Of a DNA stretch of 17,493 nucleotides, positions 7,483 to 14,540 are shown piece by piece. Below the pieces are notes generated by a model that made no database searches, had not been told where the DNA came from, and saw only the letters and a program-made list of their open reading frames with translations. Origin of the DNA: Propionibacteriaceae bacterium (GTDB taxonomy: Bacteria; Actinomycetota; Actinomycetes; Propionibacteriales; Propionibacteriaceae); contig JAICEV010000024.1 in NCBI GenBank assembly GCA_025923975.1, positions 1 through 17,493 of the forward strand, written 5' to 3'. The position numbers were made by a program, and so were the translations under genes. Each line of letters opens with the position of its first letter. Position 1 is the first letter of the stretch.

Positions 7483-8400
7483 TCAGGATTTACGTCTAAC
7501 GATCTTGATCGCGATGAACAGCAGCAGGCCGATAATGACGAGGGCCGGACCATAGCGCTTCAGAACGACCGGCACGACGGTGCTCAGCACATTCACGGCG
7601 CTTCGTCCGAGGTCGTCGCCTCGTGGCGGGTAGCGAGGAGGTTCGGCCACGTGCGGAGCCGTCGGCGAAGCTGGCTCCGTTACCGGCGGTGTGAAGTCCG
7701 CAAGACCCGCAGCCACCGAGGGGCCGGCTTCTGATGCAGGCAGCGATGAATCAGTAATGCGACTGCTTACGGCTTCCGCCGGCGAAGCAGGCACTGGCTC
7801 CAGCTCGATCGTCTGTTCGGTGTCCGCCTCATCGATTCCGGTGGCAGCGCCTACTGCCACAGCACGCGGTCTGAGCTTGTCGGAAACCGCCCCTTCGACA
7901 GGCTCAGGGGGCGTTTTATTCGCGGACACCATGCCAACGGCGCTGAGACTGTCAGCGAACTGATTGGAAATGCAGTTCACGAATTGGTCAAGCAGTTTCT
8001 CACTGACGTCGGCGATCACCTCGTCCCCCAAGTGGGCTGGCTTGCCGCTGATCGCTAGGTTCGTCAGCACCTCGACGTCGGTCTCGGTGCCGTTTTCAGT
8101 GAATGAGGCAGACACTGTGACGGCTGCCGTTCCATTCCGGCGTTTCTCCTTGCCGTCGGCCTCAATGACTAGCCGGCGTTCAGCCTCGTTGCGCTCGAGA
8201 TAGCGACCAGACCCGTTATAGACAAGGATGCTGGGACCCAACTTGATCTTCAGCTTGCCGGTGAATTCCTCGCCCGCGACATTGGTGATGGTGACGCCAG
8301 GGAAGCAGGGAGCCAGCTGCTCGACATTATTGAAGGCGTTCCACGCCTCGTGCACACCAGTGGGCACGCTAAAGCGATGCGTCAGGTCCATGAGCGCCAT
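7483..8400 (-). CDS. CoxG-type SRPBCC protein with C-terminal membrane anchor
   Basis: Residues 1-152 are a CoxG/SRPBCC domain (carbon monoxide dehydrogenase subunit G family), with the family PCFPGVTI motif (31-38), a GKLKIKLGP strand and a LGDEVIADVSEKLLDQF helix. CoxG helps recruit or mature CO dehydrogenase and related Mo hydroxylases at the membrane. A Pro/Ala/Glu-rich linker of about 120 residues follows, then a single hydrophobic segment (284-300) and RRKS. So this is a tail-anchored form, unlike the short CoxG proteins of about 150 residues. A palindromic repeat codes for part of the linker (PPEPVEGAVSDKLR, 164-177). An AGGACA ribosome site precedes the ATG at 8400; a second in-frame ATG lies at 8391. 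The Nudix gene follows after 6 nt. Confidence 0.85.
   Translation of the reverse strand: MALMDLTHRFSVPTGVHEAWNAFNNVEQLAPCFPGVTITNVAGEEFTGKLKIKLGPSILVYNGSGRYLERNEAERRLVIEADGKEKRRNGTAAVTVSASFTENGTETDVEVLTNLAISGKPAHLGDEVIADVSEKLLDQFVNCISNQFADSLSAVGMVSANKTPPEPVEGAVSDKLRPRAVAVGAATGIDEADTEQTIELEPVPASPAEAVSSRITDSSLPASEAGPSVAAGLADFTPPVTEPASPTAPHVAEPPRYPPRGDDLGRSAVNVLSTVVPVVLKRYGPALVIIGLLLFIAIKIVRRKS
7871..7907. repeat. Palindromic (REP-like) repeat inside coxG
   Basis: CTGAGCTTGTCG (7871-7882) and CGACAGGCTCAG (7896-7907) are 12-nt inverted arms with one mismatch (a G-U pair if read as RNA), around a 13-nt loop containing CCCCTT. The core CCTTCGACAGGCTCAGGG is, from general knowledge, a word dispersed in many actinobacterial and other genomes. 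Here it lies in frame in the CoxG linker and codes for PEPVEG and SDKLR. I see no second copy in the window. Confidence 0.7.
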
Positions 8401-8510
8401 TCTGTCCTAGTGTCTGTGGAATGGATGCAGTCAGCTAGCTCGATCCCGCCAGCTTCCTGCCAGCCCGGCCTTCACCCAGGCCGTGCCTGCACCTAGTAAC
8501 GGCCACCTCG

Positions 8511-9656
8511 TCATGGTGCCGAGTGGTGAATACGGCCAGTGAGTTCGGTGAGGCGGCTCCCCTTGCCACCCCAGCGCTGGCCAACGATCTCGGCGGCTAT
8601 CGAGATGGCAGTCTCTTCCGGTGTCCGCGCCCCGAGATCGAGGCCGATCGGGCTGGAAAGGCGCCCGATCTCGGCGTCGGTCAGCCCTGCCTCGCGTAAC
8701 CGTTCGAGACGTTCGTTATGGGTCTTTCGTGATCCCATTGCGCCGACATAACCGACCTGCGGGAGACGGAGCGCGATCTCCAGTACCGGCACATCGAACT
8801 TCGGGTCGTGAGTGAGAACGCAGATGACCGTGCGGGCATCGATCCGGCCTGCCTCGACCTCGGCGGCCAGGTATCGGTGAGGCCAATCGACGGTCACTTC
8901 GTCGGCATCGGGAAATCTGGTCCGGGTCGCGAAGACGGGTCGGGCGTCGCACACAGTGACCTTGTATCCCAGGAAGCTGCCAAGCCGGGCGACGGCGGCG
9001 GCGAAGTCGATTGCCCCAAACACAAGCATTCGGGGGCGAGGTGCATGGCTGGCACAGAACACCCTCATCCCTTCGCCGCGCCGCTGACCGTCGGGGCCGT
9101 AAGTGAGCAGCTCGGTATGGCCGGTGGCCAACAGACCGCGAACGTCGTCGGCCACGGCGGCGTCAATCCGCGCGCTCCCCAATGAGCCCAAGATGGGGGA
9201 GTCGTCAGCCAGGCGGATGATCATCCTCATTCCCACCCTGCTGGCGGCGGGATGCTCCACCACGGTAGCGACGGCAACAGGGCGGCCGGCCTCGATGTCA
9301 GCGGCGACCTCGGCGAGCTCGGGAAACGTCAGCCGCGACACCTTCTCAACGAAGACATCGAGAATGCCGCCGCAGGTCAGGCCGACCGCGAAGGCATCGT
9401 TGTCGCTGACGCCGTAGCGCTGCAGCACCGGATGGCCGTCAGCGACTACCTCTTGGGCGAGGGCGTAGACCGCGGACTCGACGCAACCGCCCGATACCGA
9501 ACCCACAGCCGACTCATCCGGACCAACAAGCATGGCTGCGCCGGGCGGCTGTGGTGCCGACCGTGAGGTGCCAACGACGGTGCCCATACCCACTGTTTCC
9601 CCCGCTCGCCACCACGCCATGAGGTCGGTAAGGACCTCACGCATGGCAGCGCGCAT
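8511..9656 (-). CDS. XdhC/CoxI family protein (Mo cofactor insertion)
   Basis: The 381 aa carry both domains of the XdhC family. The N-terminal XdhC_CoxI domain has GTSRSAPQPPGA (29-40) and GSVSGGCVE (52-60), with the conserved Cys58. The C-terminal half is a Rossmann domain starting at MLVFGAIDFAAAV (near 220), with the family VGYVGAMGSRKTHNERLERL motif near 320-340. XdhC binds molybdenum cofactor, protects it and passes it to molybdenum hydroxylases such as xanthine or CO dehydrogenase, often after sulfuration. The glycine-rich turn reads FGAID rather than the commoner FGAGH. CoxG lies 110 nt downstream. That gap holds a small GC hairpin (8466-8483, CGGCCT/AGGCCG) but no gene. The ATG at 9656 has a GGAGGTG about 14 nt upstream; Met5 at 9644 is an alternative start. 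Confidence 0.9.
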   Translation of the reverse strand: MRAAMREVLTDLMAWWRAGETVGMGTVVGTSRSAPQPPGAAMLVGPDESAVGSVSGGCVESAVYALAQEVVADGHPVLQRYGVSDNDAFAVGLTCGGILDVFVEKVSRLTFPELAEVAADIEAGRPVAVATVVEHPAASRVGMRMIIRLADDSPILGSLGSARIDAAVADDVRGLLATGHTELLTYGPDGQRRGEGMRVFCASHAPRPRMLVFGAIDFAAAVARLGSFLGYKVTVCDARPVFATRTRFPDADEVTVDWPHRYLAAEVEAGRIDARTVICVLTHDPKFDVPVLEIALRLPQVGYVGAMGSRKTHNERLERLREAGLTDAEIGRLSSPIGLDLGARTPEETAISIAAEIVGQRWGGKGSRLTELTGRIHHSAP

Positions 9657-9819
9657 CAGGCATCGGCGGGCACCTCCAGCAATTCGGCGAACGTGGCCAG
9701 CGGGCGACCATCCGGTCAGGTGGGCAGACAGGCCCCCTGGTTGCCGGCCAGCACCGGAGCATACCCCGCCTGATCACGACGCATTCTCAGACGGAGGATC
9801 TTGCTCCGCTGCTGCTCAC
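9657..9819. other. 163-nt gap between mocA-like and xdhC genes
   Basis: No open frame of note, no clear hairpin and no convincing promoter is seen on either strand. It is the widest gap within the minus-strand block, so xdhC may have its own promoter here. Confidence 0.4.
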
Positions 9820-10467
9820 CTACTGGTTGTCGCGGTCTTGTCCGCCGGCCAGATCGCCACATTCGACACCAAGGGCGCCATGCTGGGCCAGGTAGCCCTT
9901 GGCTCCGACGTCTCCGGATAGCCGAACCATGATCAGTTCCAGATGGTTGCGACCGATGAGGACCGGGTGGCCGGGTTGGCCGCCATACGTGGCGCGGGCC
10001 AATGCTGAAGTGTCAGATGGGGATTGCCGAATCATGCGGCCTACGACCTCAGCAGTTACGTCAGGCAGGTCGACCAAGTGCACCAGCACCGCCCGCCATG
10101 GCAATGCCCGCGCCGCGAGCAATCCGCTGTGCAAGGAGCTGCCCATGCCCTGCTGCCAGCCCGGTGCATCGACCAAGGTGGTAGCCGGGTCGGTGGCACG
10201 AGCGGAGCTGGCAAGAAGGTCGCGAGCACGGGCCGCCTCACAGCCGAGCACGACGATGACGGCGTCACAACCGCCGTCGCGCAACACCGTGATCGAACGT
10301 TCCAAGCAGGACGTGCCATCCGCGTCCACCCGCAGCGCCTTCGGCCCTCCGGCGCGACGACCGGCTCCGGCGGCCAGCAGCACGCCGACAATGCGGCTGA
10401 CGGGTGGGCGGGCAGGCAGGTCAGGTGCGGGAAGGATCACCGACCCCTTGACCATCATCATGATCAT
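9820..10467 (-). CDS. MocA/MobA-like nucleotidyltransferase (Mo cofactor type)
   Basis: The 215 aa contain the glycosyltransferase-A-like nucleotidyl binding loop LLAAGAGRRAGGPKAL (30-45), the HLVDLPDVTAEVV motif with its metal-binding Asp, GQPGHPVL and a LSGDVGAKGYLAQH stretch. This fits MocA, which joins CMP to molybdopterin to give the cytosine dinucleotide cofactor used by Mo hydroxylases; a MobA-like GMP transferase is the alternative. The neighbouring xdhC and coxG favour MocA. The start is uncertain: ATGs at 10467, 10461, 10458 and 10455 and a GTG at 10440 all overlap the end of hisN, so translation is coupled. The C-terminus stops at GGQDRDNQ, just where relatives usually read D-[IR]-D-T-P-E-D and continue, so a few final residues seem to be missing. 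Confidence 0.85.
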   Translation of the reverse strand: MIMMMVKGSVILPAPDLPARPPVSRIVGVLLAAGAGRRAGGPKALRVDADGTSCLERSITVLRDGGCDAVIVVLGCEAARARDLLASSARATDPATTLVDAPGWQQGMGSSLHSGLLAARALPWRAVLVHLVDLPDVTAEVVGRMIRQSPSDTSALARATYGGQPGHPVLIGRNHLELIMVRLSGDVGAKGYLAQHGALGVECGDLAGGQDRDNQ

Positions 10468-11308
10468 CGAAGCCGTCGTTCTTGAGGGCTAGCTGGGCCA
10501 GGACGGCATCGTGCAGGCGACCGTTGGTGGCGTAGCCACCGGCTCCGTGGGGCCCTGGACGGCCGTGGAGGTCGGTAAAGCTGCCGCCGGCCTCGGTCAC
10601 GATGATCGAGCATGCTGCCATATCGTGCAGCGCCAACTCAGGCTCGCACGCGATGTCGACACCACCCTCGGCGAGCAGCATGTAGGACCAGAAGTCTCCG
10701 TAGCCACGGGTCCGCCAGCACCGCCGCAACAGATCGACGAACTGCTGGCCTTGCCCTGCCTCGACCCACGCCGAGACGGAGGCATAGCTGAGTGAGGCGT
10801 CCTCGATTGTGGCCACGTCGGAGACACGGATCTGGGTAGCTGACATCAGCGACTTGCCGGCAAATGCTCCGCCCCCCAGACTCGCCCACCAGCGACGGCC
10901 TAATGCGGGCGCGCTCGCGACTCCAACGGCTGGTTTGTCGTTGATCATTAAGGCGATCAGGGTGCCCCATACCGGAACCCCACGGACGAAGTTCTTGGTG
11001 CCGTCGATCGGATCGATCACCCAGCGCCGCGGCCCCCAGCCGGTGTCAGGCATCTCTTCCCCCTGCACCGCATCACGTGGTCGGGCACGACTGAGGGTGC
11101 GGCGGATGGCCTGCTCAGCTGCGGTGTCGGCATCGGACACCGGGGTGAGGTCGGGCTTGGATGTGACCCGCAGGTCGAGTGACCTGAAGCGGCTCATGGT
11201 GATCGAGTCGGCGTCATCGGCGAGGAGATGGGCCAGCCGGAGGTCGTCGGTCAGGCCGCGGTGGAGCGCATCGTTAGGCCCAGTTCTCGCGGTGTCGGGG
11301 ACTGGCAT
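10421..11308 (-). CDS. hisN: Histidinol-phosphatase, inositol-monophosphatase family
   Basis: The 295-aa enzyme belongs to the Mg-dependent, lithium-sensitive phosphatase superfamily. The metal-binding motifs are GEE (83-85) and WVIDPIDGTKNFVRG (96-110), with a second metal Asp in the ALHDMAA stretch near residue 233. The sequence around KPDLTPVSDADTAAE and ASAPALGRRWWASLGGGAF closely matches what I know of mycobacterial HisN. HisN removes phosphate from L-histidinol phosphate, the penultimate stage of histidine synthesis in actinobacteria. A generic inositol-1-phosphatase is the less likely alternative. rsgA ends 9 nt upstream, and the mocA-like gene starts inside the hisN 3' end, so it sits mid-operon. 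Confidence 0.88.
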   Translation of the reverse strand: MPVPDTARTGPNDALHRGLTDDLRLAHLLADDADSITMSRFRSLDLRVTSKPDLTPVSDADTAAEQAIRRTLSRARPRDAVQGEEMPDTGWGPRRWVIDPIDGTKNFVRGVPVWGTLIALMINDKPAVGVASAPALGRRWWASLGGGAFAGKSLMSATQIRVSDVATIEDASLSYASVSAWVEAGQGQQFVDLLRRCWRTRGYGDFWSYMLLAEGGVDIACEPELALHDMAACSIIVTEAGGSFTDLHGRPGPHGAGGYATNGRLHDAVLAQLALKNDGFDDHDDGQGVGDPSRT

Positions 11309-11317
11309 GTGCCTACG

Positions 11318-12301
11318 CTACTGTCCGGAACCCAGCATGCGGCGGAAAGACGCAAGCCGGGCGGGGGCGAGCTCCCCGTTCCCGACTGCAGTGTCCAGGG
11401 CGCACTCCGGTGCCGCGTCATCATGTCTGCAACCCCTCGGGCAGTTCTCCGTGATGGTCCGGAGGTCATCGAAGGCGGCGATGATTCGGTTACGGCTGAC
11501 GTGGCTGAGGCCGAAGGACCGTACGCCCGGGGTATCGATCACCCAGGAGTCGGTCGAGTCCGGCAGCCTTAGTGCGATTGCCGATGAGGAGACATGACGT
11601 CCTCGCCCCGTGACCGCACTGACAGCCCCAATCGCCCGATCGGCGCCGGGTATCAAGGCGTTGACCAGGGTTGACTTGCCGACCCCGGAGTGGCCCACGA
11701 AAACGCTGCGATGTCCGCGAAGCTTCATCCGCAGCGGCTCCAGATCGACGCCGGGAGAGACCACCTCGACCCGGATCCCAAGCGGCTCGTACTGGGCGAT
11801 GAGTTCGTCGGGTGGCGCCAGATCGGCCTTAGTGAGGCAAAGCAGCGGCTGGATGCCGGCGTCGTAGCCGGCAACCAGGATGCGGTCGATCATCCCGGCA
11901 CGCGGCGGAGGATCCGCGAGCGCGGTGACGATGACGAGCTGATCGGCGTTGGCAACGATGGGCCGCTCGTACGGATCGTCGTCATCAGCCGTACGGCGTA
12001 ACACCGTCTGCCGCTCCTCGACTTCGACAATGCGGGCCAGCGTGCCCTCCGCGCCAGAGGTATCACCAACCACTCGGACCCGATCCCCCACGATGACGCC
12101 CGTGCGACCGAGCTGACGGGCCTTGGTAGCGGTCACTTCTCGATCAGAGATCAAGAGACGAAAGCGACCGCGGTCCACAGTGATCACCATGCCGATCTCG
12201 GCACCGGCGTAGTCGGGCCGGTCCTTGGTACGGGGTCGGCTGCTGCGACGTCGAGGGCGTTCGAATGCCTCGTACTCGTCGCGTACGCCGACCTGGGTCA
12301 C
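11318..12301 (-). CDS. rsgA: Ribosome small subunit-dependent GTPase A
   Basis: RsgA is a late assembly checkpoint GTPase of the 30S subunit. The 327 aa show the hallmark circular permutation: the G4 motif LTKAD (156-160) comes before the P-loop GHSGVGKS (203-210), and G3 DTPG (256-259) follows. The N-terminal OB-fold domain occupies about 35-100. The C-terminal zinc-binding part has Cys287, Cys291, His293 and Cys300 in NCPRGCRHDDAAPECAL. The GTG start at 12301 is chosen because it overlaps the aroA stop (GTGA) and leads into VRDEYEAFERPRR; the frame is open farther upstream only as antisense-like sequence within aroA. Translation is therefore coupled to aroA. Confidence 0.92.
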   Translation of the reverse strand: MTQVGVRDEYEAFERPRRRSSRPRTKDRPDYAGAEIGMVITVDRGRFRLLISDREVTATKARQLGRTGVIVGDRVRVVGDTSGAEGTLARIVEVEERQTVLRRTADDDDPYERPIVANADQLVIVTALADPPPRAGMIDRILVAGYDAGIQPLLCLTKADLAPPDELIAQYEPLGIRVEVVSPGVDLEPLRMKLRGHRSVFVGHSGVGKSTLVNALIPGADRAIGAVSAVTGRGRHVSSSAIALRLPDSTDSWVIDTPGVRSFGLSHVSRNRIIAAFDDLRTITENCPRGCRHDDAAPECALDTAVGNGELAPARLASFRRMLGSGQ

Positions 12302-13608
12302 TGCGAGGTCGTCTCGCCCGCTGACTCCTGCACAGAGTCGTTGATCATCTGCATCCAGAGCTGCTCGAACTCCGGCATTGTTTTGTTGGTGCAGCCGATG
12401 TCGTCCAGCACGATCTCTGGAACCAGGAGGCCCAGTAGCGCGCCCGCCTGCGCCATCCGATGATCGGCATAGGTGTGCCACAGGTCACCACCGAGGATTC
12501 GCGGATGGATGATCAGCCCATCGTCGGTCTGCCTCACATGACCGCCGAGGCGATCAAGTTCGGTCTCCAGGGCAGCCAGCCGATCAGTCTCATGGCCGCG
12601 GACATGTGCAATACCTCGCAGGCGGCTGGTGTCACCGGCAAATGCGGCAACCGCCGCGACCACCGGCGTCAGTTCCGCGACACCGCTCAGATCAAGATCA
12701 ACTCCATGGATACGATCAGTTCCCTCCACCCGGAGGTTGTCGCCTTCCAGGCTTACGCTGGCGCCGAAGGTCTGCAGGATGTCGCGGATTGCGTCGCCCG
12801 GCTGGATCGTGGTACTCGGCCAGTTCGGGATGGTGACCGAGCCTCCAGTGATCGCGGCCGCAGCGAGAAACGGAGCCGCATTGGACAGGTCAGGCCCAAT
12901 CGTCACATCGACGGGTTGGATCGTGCCGGGAGAAACGACCCAGCGATCCGGCATCGTGTCATCAATGTCGACTCCACGTGCCCGCAGCATCGCCAGGGTC
13001 ATCTGAACGTGAGGTCGCGAGGGGATCTCAGCTCCAATGTGTTGAATATCGATGCCGTGCTCGTAACGGGCGCCGGCAAGCAGCAGGCCGCTCAGAAACT
13101 GGCTGGACGCCGACGTGTTGATGGTGACGTCGCCGCCTGGAAGCCGCGGATTGCCGGTGAGATTGAACGGAAGCGAGTAACCGGTGCCGTCGACCCTGGC
13201 GCCCAGACCTTTGAGCGCACCGAGCAGCGGGGCCATCGGCCGCGCGTACGCCTGTTCGTCGCCGTCGAAACGCACAGTGCCGTGGGCCAAGGCCGCGATC
13301 GGCGGGACAAAGCGCATCACCGTGCCTGCGAGACCGCAGTCGATGGTGCCACCAGCGACAAAGGCCTTCGGTGGGGTGAGCTGCCACTTCTCGTTGTCTT
13401 CGATGATCTCTACGCCGAGGGTGCGTAGAGCGTCCCGCATCAGCTGGGTGTCGCGTGCCTCCAGACCGCCGGTGATCACCGATGGTCCATTTGATAGAGC
13501 AGCTAGAACTAGAGCCCGGTTCGTCTCGGATTTGGAACCAGGAAGCACCACCGTCGCGGTGATCGGCGCGGGCGCCTCGGGCGCAGCCCATTGTCGAAGT
13601 TCAGACAC
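12298..13608 (-). CDS. aroA: 3-phosphoshikimate 1-carboxyvinyltransferase (EPSP synthase)
   Basis: The enzyme joins phosphoenolpyruvate to shikimate-3-phosphate in chorismate synthesis. The 436 aa show the family signatures: PGSKSETNRA (23-32) with the substrate-binding Lys26, GLAGTVMRF (92-100), the SSQFLSGLLLAGA stretch, and YADHRMAQAG near the C-terminus. The position of E. coli Pro101 in GNAGTAMRP appears to be Phe100 here, as far as can be aligned by eye. The GTG start at 13608 has AGGA 8 nt upstream. The -10-like TAGGAT at 13616-13621 is so close that transcription could also begin at the start codon. It is the first gene of a minus-strand operon with rsgA, hisN and the mocA-like gene. 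Confidence 0.95.
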   Translation of the reverse strand: MSELRQWAAPEAPAPITATVVLPGSKSETNRALVLAALSNGPSVITGGLEARDTQLMRDALRTLGVEIIEDNEKWQLTPPKAFVAGGTIDCGLAGTVMRFVPPIAALAHGTVRFDGDEQAYARPMAPLLGALKGLGARVDGTGYSLPFNLTGNPRLPGGDVTINTSASSQFLSGLLLAGARYEHGIDIQHIGAEIPSRPHVQMTLAMLRARGVDIDDTMPDRWVVSPGTIQPVDVTIGPDLSNAAPFLAAAAITGGSVTIPNWPSTTIQPGDAIRDILQTFGASVSLEGDNLRVEGTDRIHGVDLDLSGVAELTPVVAAVAAFAGDTSRLRGIAHVRGHETDRLAALETELDRLGGHVRQTDDGLIIHPRILGGDLWHTYADHRMAQAGALLGLLVPEIVLDDIGCTNKTMPEFEQLWMQMINDSVQESAGETTSQ

Positions 13609-13615
13609 TCCTCAG

Positions 13616-13621
13616 ATCCTA
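13616..13621 (-). promoter_or_regulatory. -10-like hexamer of aroA, possibly leaderless
   Basis: On the minus strand TAGGAT is followed by 7 nt and then the GTG start codon at 13608, the spacing seen for leaderless actinobacterial genes. No good -35 hexamer lies 17 nt upstream (GGTAGT). Confidence 0.3.
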
Positions 13622-13640
13622 GGCGTGACACTCCACCAAC

Positions 13641-13659
13641 TACCGACCGACTGTCGGTA
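13641..13659. promoter_or_regulatory. Palindrome in doxX-aroA gap, operator or terminator
   Basis: TACCGAC and GTCGGTA are perfect 7-nt inverted arms around CGACT. Nested in it, ACCGAC-T-GTCGGT (13646-13658) is a 13-nt dyad. It lies 10 nt after the DoxX stop and about 33-51 nt upstream of the aroA start, over the expected -35 region. The lack of a T-run argues against a terminator; the size fits a dimeric regulator such as a TetR-type repressor. Confidence 0.4.
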
Positions 13660-13668
13660 ATACGAGAG

Positions 13669-14460
13669 TCAGTTCTCGCCGAGGTGGACATTCTCGCCGA
13701 GTTCTTTGGCCTTCTTCTTTACGACCTTGGCCTGCTTCTTCGCTTCCTTCTTGATCTTCTTGGCCGCCTTGGCTGCGGCCTCTTGGGCTTCCTCAGCCTG
13801 CGTAGCGGCTACCGCCTGTGCCTCTTTCAACTGCCTCGCCGCCTGCTTCTGCAGCTTCCGCGAGGATTCGCTGACCGCACCGACCAGCGCTGCGCCAGTG
13901 GCCACGGCAGCCTCCGCCAGCTCACTGGCCTCCCCGGCAATATTGCTGGAGCCCTTGGTGAGCTTCTTGGACGCCCTACGCGTCCTTTTGGCCAGCTTCT
14001 CGCCACCCCTCTGGGCGCGCCAGGCCAGACTCGGCTTACCTTCGGTGTCTGCCGAGGCGATCAGGACGCCGCCGAGCAGGCTGATGTTCTTCAAGAAGTG
14101 GTTGCGGTCTTGGGCGCGCTCCTCCGGATCTTGCACCCTCCAGAAGGGGTGCTTGGCGATCGTGCTTGGCACCAAAGTGCCGGCCAGCAGCAACGCCCCG
14201 AGCCGTCGGCCCTTTCCGGTGGCCAGAGCGGTACCACCCAGGACCTGAGCAACGCCAAAGACTCTTACCAGGGTCACAGTGTTTTCCGGGACATAGCTTG
14301 CGACCTGCTCAGGTGTGTACTCCTTAACCAGGGGTACGACCCGGTCGGCAAGCGGCTCGGCGGCCGGAACCAATGACTCGGGATCACGGATTGCCTTGAT
14401 TCCCGACGACACGAAGTAAGAGGCCAGCATGACCCGGGGGACAGCGCGCAGCAACGTCAT
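13669..14460 (-). CDS. DoxX family membrane protein with Lys/Ala-rich tail
   Basis: Residues 1-140 form a DoxX-like four-helix membrane unit: MLASYFVSSGIKAI (11-24), LVRVFGVAQVLGGTALA (64-80), GALLLAGTLVPSTIA (88-102) and NHFLKNISLLGGVLIA (120-135), with the family KHPFW motif at 103-107. DoxX proteins are poorly understood; some join a redox complex with superoxide dismutase and a thioredoxin-like protein in mycobacteria. The rest (about 141-263) is unusual: a charged, Ala/Lys/Glu-rich helical tail ending in a strongly basic run (229-252, mostly K and A), likely cytosolic. An AGGAAT ribosome site lies 7 nt before the ATG. The gene is divergent from the SRAP/sigR unit and upstream of, but separate from, aroA. 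Confidence 0.85.
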   Translation of the reverse strand: MTLLRAVPRVMLASYFVSSGIKAIRDPESLVPAAEPLADRVVPLVKEYTPEQVASYVPENTVTLVRVFGVAQVLGGTALATGKGRRLGALLLAGTLVPSTIAKHPFWRVQDPEERAQDRNHFLKNISLLGGVLIASADTEGKPSLAWRAQRGGEKLAKRTRRASKKLTKGSSNIAGEASELAEAAVATGAALVGAVSESSRKLQKQAARQLKEAQAVAATQAEEAQEAAAKAAKKIKKEAKKQAKVVKKKAKELGENVHLGEN

Positions 14461-14527
14461 AGGTAATTCCTACCGTGACTTCATCTCGCCGACCAAGAGG
14501 GGTGCCGTTTTGGTCAGTGTCCGCGGA

Positions 14528-14533
14528 TACGCT
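14528..14533 (+). promoter_or_regulatory. -10-like hexamer before SRAP gene, possibly leaderless
   Basis: TACGCT is followed by 7 nt and then the ATG at 14541, and no Shine-Dalgarno sequence precedes that ATG. This suggests a leaderless transcript. The -35 region is not recognisable. Confidence 0.3.
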
Positions 14534-14540
14534 CGAATCC

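Noticed and set aside
8466..8483. Hairpin CGGCCT/AGGCCG after xdhC as a terminator
   Set aside because: The stem is only 6 bp and no T-run follows on the minus strand; listed only as a note within the xdhC entry.
12302..12481. N-terminal extension of RsgA up to 12481
   Set aside because: It lies within aroA coding sequence, is rich in Arg/Gly/Asp without structure, and the GTG at 12301 makes the typical 4-nt overlap with the aroA stop.
12460..13428. Open frame of 322 codons on the plus strand opposite aroA
   Set aside because: aroA carries all EPSP synthase signatures in the other strand; the plus-strand product is charged, low in hydrophobic blocks and unlike any family.
14475..14540. Upstream start for the SRAP protein
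   Set aside because: It would bury the catalytic Cys2, which must be N-terminal.
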